Assembly: GCF_018294505.1 (NCBI RefSeq)
Contig: NC_057794.1
Location: 196,463,201 to 196,527,200 of the forward strand
Length of the DNA stretch: 64,000 nt
From: Triticum aestivum
Lineage: Eukaryota; Streptophyta; Magnoliopsida; Poales; Poaceae
Direction: 5' to 3'
Shown here: one piece after another, positions 56,727 to 64,000 of the stretch
Layout of the letters: each line of letters starts with the position of its first letter
How positions within the stretch are numbered: the stretch's first letter is position 1
The notes under the pieces: model-generated
What the model saw: the letters and a program-made list of their open reading frames with translations, nothing else
Told to the model about the DNA's origin: nothing
The model's database searches: none
Translations under genes and position numbers: made by a program

Positions 56727-59330
56727 TTGACGTTGATTGCTTCCATGATGTTGATCAACCTATTTCCATGCTTCATGCTAGTGACTTCCCCATGCGATGA
56801 TTTACCCATTTATTATGAGTATGATGATTGCCATGTGGAGTTTATTAGTTATGATGCCATGTTACATAGGATTTCTTGTGACAATTCTCTAGGTCACATC
56901 ATGTTTGCCAATCCACTTGACTTGTCATATGCTATGCATGAGATCGACCACATGTCATATTTGCAATCTCTTCATAGTGACTATCCATATGCCATTAAGA
57001 TTAACCCAATTTGCACTTATGGCATGGATGACAAGCCCATGGTTATTTGCATTTGTTTTTCTTGTGATGATATTGATATGCTCCCTTTGCATCATTTATC
57101 TCATATGCCATGCCATGAACACCTACCTTCGGATATGCATTGTTTTGGATGTTGTTCATTTTCTCCATATGATGTTTCCATTATTGCTCATGAGGAGACC
57201 CCCATAGTTTCCTCATACATTTTAGGAGATTTTGATTCATCCCATTCATTGCACGATCCCAACAGTTGTGTGCACAATATGCTCCCCATGAATAAACATG
57301 CTATTAATGTGCCTTATACTTGCATGCTCAATTTGTGTCCCCATCGTGTCATACACAATAACTATTCTTTCATGATGAATGACATGTTCTTATACCATGC
57401 ATCAAATTTCTTTGAGCGATGCTTATCTTGTACTAACTCTCATGTGCACATACACATCATGATGGATGATGTGTACATTTACCACACACACAATTTGTTT
57501 GGCTTGTGTCTCTTTTGTGTAGGTAGCCACGAATACTTGTCAACCTCACAATCCCATGAATTGACAAAAGGAGCTCTAGAGAGGAACGATGACTTGGGGT
57601 ACCATGGATTCTTTCCCACCACTTTCTTCATGCAAAGACTTCGCGCATTTCTTCTACATGACCCTCACTTGGCTATGGGTTATTGTCCATTACATATTAT
57701 ATGCCCATCTTGCCATGTTCCCTTTGCATGATATGTTCATTCCTATGCCTTTGCCATGCATTTGTGATCCATGCTTTGCATTACACATGATGATTTATTC
57801 TCATACTTGTATGTGTATTTGCAACTTGGTGGAGATATTGCTTATTATTGCCATGTTTGCTTTGTGCCCCATACCTATGAAGATACTTCCATCTTGCTTT
57901 GTGTTCATGCTTGCGATATGTCATGTGCATTGCCTATGCTTATTATTTGCTCACATGACATGATTGACATGATTTCCTCTAGCATGTTGCATCTTCGCAC
58001 TACTAGCTTGCATGACTTGATTCTTATGATTGCTTGCCTTGTTGCATCACCGATGATTCATACTTGCTCACTTCATGCGGTTGATGACAACCATCTACAT
58101 GCTTATCACATGGTTGTTATTTCTTGCCGCCATATATCTCCATATGTTGCCTCTCTCATGCTAGATGATTTGCCATGTATTGAGTGCAATTATGCCTTTA
58201 GTCTTGATAATGAGTTTGCCCCCATAGCATTCTCGCCTATATTTGGAGATTTTGACATATTTCTTGTGAAGCATGCTTGCCTTCCTTCATTGCACCATAT
58301 ACCTCATGCCATGAATATTGCCATTGTTGCATCATATTATTCATGCACTTGTGCTTCTAATGGTTATGTGCAAAAGAAGAGAACCATCATGATGGATGAT
58401 GTGTTTATCTACCATGCGCATACATTCTTTGCTTTCTTGTGTGCATGTGTAGGATACTTGGACTTTGTGTCGACTTCCACTTCACGTGAGTTGACCATTC
58501 GAGCTCTTGAGAGCGAGCCGCATACATTAGACTATGACTCGCTTCTACGCCACCTTTCATACCACTTCGGCATTGTGAAGGACGGACAAGGACACACCTA
58601 CAAGGTGACATCTTTCTTGAGCATGGATATGACGGATCATACTACTTGTGTTGCTTGCACCATGAGACTTATTGTTCATCTTGGACCACTTGATTGCACA
58701 CATGTTAGAGATCTTCCTTCGACTTGTCATTTTCACCGTTACATGCATCATGATATATATGCCTTGTGTGTTGCATCCAATTCTTGGATTACTTGCTCCT
58801 ATCATATGTTTGGTTGCAACAATGTCATCACTTCACATATGCCATGTCCCATTGATTGCTACATGCTTGCCTTGATTGCCTCACACATGATGAACAATTG
58901 CTCTTTCCATTGTGTTGAGTGCCAAACAATATTCACTACACCGCATGCACATTATGCTTGGATTGTCTTGCACTTGACCCATGTGTTTAGACACTTCATT
59001 TTATTTGGTGTTGTGAATGATTCCTATGCCTACCATAGACCTTTCATTTAGCGCTTTGCCCATGTTCGCTATGATCTTGAGGTAGATGCTTATTCACTTA
59101 TCCAACATATTTGCATCACTACCTTACATTTACATGCTTTGTCCCCATGATATCTTTGCTTGTGCTCAATTTATGTGCGTATATGCCATGTCACACTCCT
59201 TTGTCACACCATATGCTTTGCATGACGACGACACCTGTTTGGTGAATAACCTCTTGAATGCTTGGTTTTGCATTAATGCTAACCACATTTCTTTTCCAAG
59301 TGTTTTTTGTCCTTACCCCTTTTGAAGGAA
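56727..59330 (+). pseudogene. Cys/His/Met-rich reading frame replacing pol
   Basis: Frame segments 56727-57731 and 57771-59051 share one phase and are separated by two stops; 59086-59325 continues in another. The protein is unusually rich in Cys, His, Met and Tyr, with repeated pieces such as IMMDDVYIYHTHNLFGLCLF and IMMDDVFIYHAHTFFAFLCA (near 57460 and 58390). No protease, RT, RNase H or integrase motif is seen anywhere in it. Clusters such as CHEHLPSDMHCFGCC could bind metal, but the spacing matches no knuckle I know. The function is unknown; it occupies the position of pol in an otherwise complete element. Confidence 0.6.
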
Positions 59331-59467
59331 TCACAAGATGGTGCGACATTGGAGTGCCCATTTCGAGCTTCAAGACGACAAGAACTTGGTGAACGTCCAC
59401 TTCTACACGGCGAAGCCATCTCTTTCCCATGGTGATTTGGTTTTCGATCCGAGGACGGATCTTTCCC

Positions 59468-59479
59468 AAGGGAGGGAGA
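59468..59479 (+). promoter_or_regulatory. Polypurine tract of the non-autonomous gypsy
   Basis: AAGGGAGGGAGA directly precedes the 3' LTR start (TGATGCGGAGC) at 59480. It primes plus-strand synthesis in LTR elements. Confidence 0.8.
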
Positions 59480-60515
59480 TGATGCGGAGCATCCTATGGA
59501 CATCACCATGTCAAGAGTCCATTTGGCAAGTGACACATGCGACATCTACTTCACATACATAAAGGTGAATCATCTCCTTTACACGTGCTCACTTGACCCC
59601 TTCGAGGATGGTATACTACTTGACACTTCTCCCGTGTGCATGCATAGGTATTGTCAGAGCTTCACAGAGGTTGAGGAGGAGTGCAAGCGCCAAGGAACAA
59701 CTACACCATCCGCGAGGGAAGCCTGGAAGCGACGACGGAAGAAGACGGAGCTGCTGAAGCTACATCGGCCGAACATCCGGGCCAGAGGCCAGACATCCGG
59801 TGCATGTGCAGCCTCCAAGGAGCTGCACCAACAGACGGCCGAAGCATCAGCGGCCGGACATCTGGCCCGTCTGCCCGGACATCTGGCGCCTCAGCAACAC
59901 CCGGACATCCGGCATCCCTCCCGGAAATCCGGCATCCCCTATCCAAAGAAGGAGTCGAACTGCCACTTCAGCCCAGACATCCGGCCCGTACCCCGGACAT
60001 CCGGCCTCCCGCGAACGGCCGGACATCCGGCGCCTGCCTATGCGTAGAGTCGGGCTAGAGGCCCATGTATCCCTTTCCCACTTACCCCTTCATGGCTAAT
60101 ACTATATATACTCCTTCCCCTCCTCCTAGTTAGGGTTAGCGTTGTGATAGCTCATTTGAGAGATAGAGCTACGCTCATCCATATCGGATCTACTCCACGA
60201 GAGAGACCGCGGCCTCTACGGAGAAGATCCCTTTCGATTCAAGCCCCCTTTCTAAGGGAAGATCCTCCCGTGGATTCAAGACCTCCTCACGGAGAAGACC
60301 GGTTACCTCTTGTATCGTCCGTTGTTGACTTTGGATCTTGTATCTCCCTTTGTGCTCATGGATCTAGCGCATGTGTGATCATTCTTGTTGGTTTTAGTGT
60401 TTCTCTCGTGTTTCCCCGCGTGATTCCCCTCGTTTTCCCCTCGTTTTCCTCGTGTTCTTCACGGGATCCGCTCCTTTCATGAAAGATCGGGCGATTAGGG
60501 TTCTACCCTACATCA
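59480..60515 (+). repeat. 3' LTR of the non-autonomous gypsy
   Basis: 1036 bases, ending TTCTACCCTACATCA with the duplication AGTAT at 60516-60520. A TATA box (ACTATATATACTCC) lies at about 60100-60113. It is 52 bases longer than the 5' LTR, mainly because it has about nine CCGGACATCCGG-type motifs (59768-60030) where the 5' LTR has about six. Confidence 0.95.
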
Positions 60516-60520
60516 AGTAT

Positions 60521-61842
60521 TTTGTTTTATCGTTAGATATATCGTAAAGTGAAGGAGTGACGATAACGAATAGAGAATCAACTTCAAGATATAGGCAAGT
60601 TGCAATTTGATCGTGTCCTGACCTATATTTTCATATTATGCATATCTCTTTGAATTTAAATACTATGCATGTTTTACAAAAGTTTTGCAAAATATTATTA
60701 CTATCTAGAGCCTTAGGTTCAAGATTTACTTCCATGCTTGGTCGCTTGCACAAATGGGTGGGTTGAAAACCAAAACTATATACTATTTTACTTCTACTCC
60801 CTGGGCAGAATGGTATTGATGGGAGCGTCTACAAGTGATTGCACCCGACTGGGGTCTTGCACATAGGTTTTTGGTGGGGATTGCCGTCCAGGGGAATGAG
60901 ATCTTCCAAGTACAGTTTGATGTAGATTCCAGTACAGCCACATGCTACTATGGGCTCTGGCTTAGCTTAGTACTAATGGGAAATCCTTACCTCAGGACCG
61001 CCATTGGAGAGGGGCTTTCATTGCCTAAGTTGCAGGTGGCTTGGTCAGGTATAAGGGGCTGTTACGGAAAGGCTTCATCGCAATCTCCTCCTAGTCGTAC
61101 ACCCAAGTGTGTAACGATAAACGGGGTTGGTTATGTCATGTGGGGAACATGTACGACCTCTGCAGAGGGTTTAACCTAATTGATTAGCCGCGCCCCCGGT
61201 TACGGGTAATTTTGAGCAACTGAAGACTTGGACTGGAGAAGAATCTCCCCTCCCTTTTCTAAAAATCTGTATTAAGGGTTAAAGTTGAGGAATAAGCACA
61301 GTGAATGTGTTTCACTTAAACCTTATGTATGTTTTAAACTATTTTGGAGAATGAGCACTGGTGTGTATATCCAAGTGTCTCGCTCCTACTTTTATACTAA
61401 AATACAATTTATTTCGAAGAAGTTTTACAAAATTTAGTATAGTAGAAAATTGGTTTTATGCAAAGGAACCCTCCACCAATACTTACCCTGCATATATAAT
61501 CTGTTATACTCTCCTTTTCAACTTGCGAGTACATTCCACGTACTCATCCGCACCTGTCATGTGCAGATCTCGACAGATTAAGAGACCATAGGGTTATGAT
61601 CTACACTCAACGAGCCCAGTGGCGTTGATGGAGCCCAACTTAGCGACTACGTATAATTTCGCTGTATTATCTACCAGCTTGAGTTGTGCCTAAGGTATGA
61701 TATATATATATGGATCTACCGTTGTAGTAGAATGATGTATGTCTTACTGATATTCATTTTTGTTACTGTGTGTGCTAGCTATGATCCAGGGATAGCACAG
61801 TAAGCACAGAGACTTGGATTTTACCAAATCCGGGTCGTTACA
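60521..61842. repeat. Right segment of the outer solo LTR; no gene seen
   Basis: This continues the LTR that starts at 48218. It is AT-rich with short open frames only. It ends GGGTCGTTACA before the duplicated CAAAC. Confidence 0.85.
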
Positions 61843-61869
61843 CAAACCCTCCTGCTGGGCGGCTTTACC

Positions 61870-62876
61870 ATGACCGCCCATCCGGCCGTTAAGCCGATGA
61901 TGATTTCTCGGGTCATCGAAAATCGCCTCTGCTTTGACTCTGAATACTCCAAACGGATGGATCCAACGAAGTTGTCGTCTTTAAACGAACTCCTGGATCG
62001 CATCGCCGCCTTGGGGGTCGCTACAGACTATGATCAAATTGGGCTTAAACCCGATCAGAGAGAAATCAACTCTCCGTCGATCACCCATCAAATAGCGGTG
62101 GTAGAGGAGAAAATCAACAACTTTTCCTCTATATTGAGGATGAACGATGTTCAGATTTCCGAGCTAGAAGAGACGGATAACCATCCGCGGAACAGCACGC
62201 CCTGTCCTACGAACATAGAATCGGATGATGGACCTGAAAAATCGGTTGATATCCCGGAGCCCGAACTATTAAGCTCGGAAGTTTCTCAGACTACGGATCC
62301 CAAATTGGGTCAGGGTTCGGAATTAAAGCCACCCACCCACCCAGATAAGCGCGATATCATGTACATACGACAACAGTCCCAGGAAACAGTCCATTACTTT
62401 TGGGTCAGATTCCTCCTTATCAAAGACAAGATTAAAGATTGTCGCGACGAAGACACGATCTTAGTATTCTGCAATAATTGCTCGGACGAAGGAATCCTCA
62501 ACGCCATCAACCGTCGTCGCGTATTACACTCCGCTGACTTGGCAACCATAGTACAAAAGTACTGCGCAATGAAAACCGCCTAGGATACTGAGGCAGCTCG
62601 CTGGGAGCCACCGGTCTCCACTCAACCCCTCGTCCGAGCAAAAAGGGTGCACCCTCGCGGGGCGCCCAACCCAATAATAAAGAAATCTAAGCCCATCATC
62701 GGGCGCAGAACCGTTCTAGAGGGATGGCTCGATAGGCCATGCAAAATACACTCAACACCGGATAGAATACCAACCCACAGCCTTAGAGCATGTTGGATAC
62801 TCAGGCAAGTGGCCAAGAGCGGTGAGGATATCATTACCAAAAAAACCTCAGAGCAACAACCCACAACCTTAGCATA
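61870..62876 (+). pseudogene. gag of the Fatima-like Tat-lineage gypsy
   Basis: The ATG at 61870 begins MTAHPAVKPMMISRVIENRL. The frame runs to a TAG at 62581-62583, then continues in the same phase to 62880, so a single stop interrupts it. A short segment QETVHYFWVRFLLIKDKI (about 62378-62432) is capsid-like, and CKIHSTPDRIPTHSLRAC (about 62740-62793) is a variant zinc site, C-x2-H-x8-H-x4-C. The following segment changes frame at about 62877. Much of the central gag seems short for the family, perhaps through deletion. Confidence 0.75.
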
Positions 62877-63503
62877 TTGACAGTCTTCGAGACTTCTGCT
62901 TCAAACAATCGGTGCAAAAGGGCCTTCCGCGACAGCGCCAAAGTCTGCCAAGTCACAGCAATAAACCACTGGAATGACACGTCCATAACTTCCAATGCTA
63001 GTGACAAACCAAAATTCGGGACAGTCCGGGCACCAGCCGCCTTGGTCCTCAGTCCAATTATGGACGGTTTTTGGCTCACCAAAGTGCTCATGGACGGCGG
63101 CAGCAGACTAAACCTCATCTATGAGGACACACTCAGCAAAATGGAAATAGATAGGAGCTGCATCAAGCAAAGTAGCACGATCTTCCGCGAAATCATTCCC
63201 AGCCGGGAGGCGCAATGCGCGGGAAAAATCACGCTTGACGTGGTATTCGGCACGCCGGAGAATTATCGGTCCGAAGAGATAACCTTCCAAGTGGCCCCTT
63301 TCAACAGTGGATATCACGCCCTATTGGGGCGAGATGCATTTACACGCTTCCAAGCTATACCTCATTATGGGTACATGGATCTCAAGATGCCCGGGCCCAA
63401 TGGTATTATCACTCTTGCCAGTGATCCAGACATAGTACTCCGCGCCAAAAACAAAACTGCATCCCTGGCCCTCGAGGCACTGTCTGAAGCCCTCGCGGCC
63501 TAA
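62877..63503 (+). pseudogene. Aspartic protease segment of the Fatima-like gypsy
   Basis: The frame contains LTKVLMDGGSRLNLIYEDTL (about 63079-63138), an aspartic protease motif with DGG, then a second-half motif HALLGRDAF (about 63315-63343) and GYMDLKMPGPNG. It closely parallels the protease of the minus-strand Tat element (LMDGGSGLNILY, LGRPAY, MPGPKG). It ends in a TAA at 63501-63503, with coding sequence continuing in frame beyond it. Confidence 0.8.
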
Positions 63504-63998
63504 GAGTTAACCGCGCTGCGCTCCATGGTGGATAAGGACGACGTAATCCTGGACAAGCGACCCAAATCCACCTCTAAACCGATAGACGAAATAGTCAAAT
63601 TTCAAGTCCACCCGACGGACCCCAAGAAGACAGCATCCATCGGGCCATAGCTGGACCCAACGGTTGACGCCGCACTACGAGAGTTCCTGCGCGAGAACTG
63701 GGACATATTCTCCTAACACCCTTCTGATATGCCAGGAATCCCATGCAGGTTGGCCGAACACAGCCTCAACATATTGAAAGGATATAAACCGGTCAAGCAA
63801 ACATTGTGGCGCTTTTTCGAACCCAAAACGACAAGCTATGGGGGAGGAGTTAGCCAAGTTAATCGAGGCCGGATTCATCAGAGAAATAAAACACCCAGAC
63901 TGGCTAGCAAACCTGGTGATGGTGCCAAAGAAGGATAAATCCTGGCGCCTATGCATCGATTTCGAAGACCTCAACAAGGCTTGCCCTACGGATCCCTT
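63504..63998 (+). pseudogene. Start of reverse transcriptase, Fatima-like gypsy (cut by window end)
   Basis: The same phase continues with two further stops (near 63648 and 63714). Then DMPGIPCRLAEHSLNI and a frameshift near 63830 lead into GEELAKLIEAGFIREIKHPD and VMVPKKDKSWRLCIDF, the N-terminal part of an RT of the Tat lineage. The active site would lie beyond the window. The copy is inactivated by stops and frameshifts. Confidence 0.8.
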
Positions 63999-64000
63999 CC

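Larger units (their letters stand above)
48218..61842. repeat. Long solo LTR carrying two nested insertions
   Basis: Ends are TGTAACATCCC and GGGTCGTTACA, and the 5-base duplication CAAAC lies at 48213-48217 and 61843-61847. Without the nested Cassandra and the nested gypsy the LTR is about 4.36 kb. I see no primer site, gag or pol belonging to it, so it is a solo LTR. The segments 48218-49498, 50223-51981 and 60521-61842 hold no gene, apart from repeats listed separately. Its terminus resembles those of the LTR1 type and Cassandra. Confidence 0.88.

Overview
The window is plant nuclear DNA built almost entirely of nested transposable elements. Element types (several Ty3/gypsy retrotransposons with 4-5 kb LTRs, a Tat-lineage gypsy with an antisense gene, a Cassandra TRIM with 5S-rRNA-like LTRs, CACTA-type ends) and nesting density point to a large grass genome, most likely wheat or a close Triticeae relative; this is recognition by eye, not a database match. 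I see no intact host gene. The only host-like coding relic is a frameshifted, intron-containing B3-like fragment at 6673-7090.

Layout. 1-6292: 3' part of a chromovirus-type gypsy with an intact reading frame (RNase H, integrase, chromodomain) and a 4.1 kb 3' LTR. 6293-12421: DNA-transposon and unclassified territory: the B3-like relic, two arrays of subterminal-type repeats, a ~1.1 kb-armed long inverted repeat centred at 9387, and a CACTA end. 12422-17081: minus-strand gypsy fragment (RT start, protease, zinc knuckle, gag, leader, part of the 5' LTR). 17082-44368: a minus-strand LTR (LTR1) split by a second LTR of the same type (LTR2, 20664-43237), itself split by a Tat-lineage gypsy (21308-39406, minus strand), whose antisense gene is split by a 4.25 kb solo LTR (25342-29587, 5-bp duplication GGAAC). 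44369-47248: degenerate internal DNA upstream of LTR1. 47249-47637: an inverted LTR fragment. 47638-64000: another Tat-lineage gypsy on the plus strand (5' LTR, gag, protease, start of RT). Its leader is split by a long solo LTR (48218-61842, duplication CAAAC), which contains a complete Cassandra (49499-50222, duplication CACGC) and a complete non-autonomous gypsy (51982-60515, duplication AGTAT).

How the parts relate. The non-autonomous gypsy carries gag followed by a long Cys/His-rich reading frame in place of pol, and shares LTR end, leader and gag style with the gag-pol fragment at 12422-17081, so the two look like a non-autonomous/autonomous pair. Cassandra shares a polypurine tract and LTR 3' terminus with the chromovirus-type elements here, suggesting which machinery might copy it. 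The Tat element carries a multi-exon gene on the opposite strand and a ~27-copy array of 74-bp repeats, features known for that lineage. Most coding frames are broken by stops or frameshifts; the exceptions are the first chromovirus pol and individual domains.
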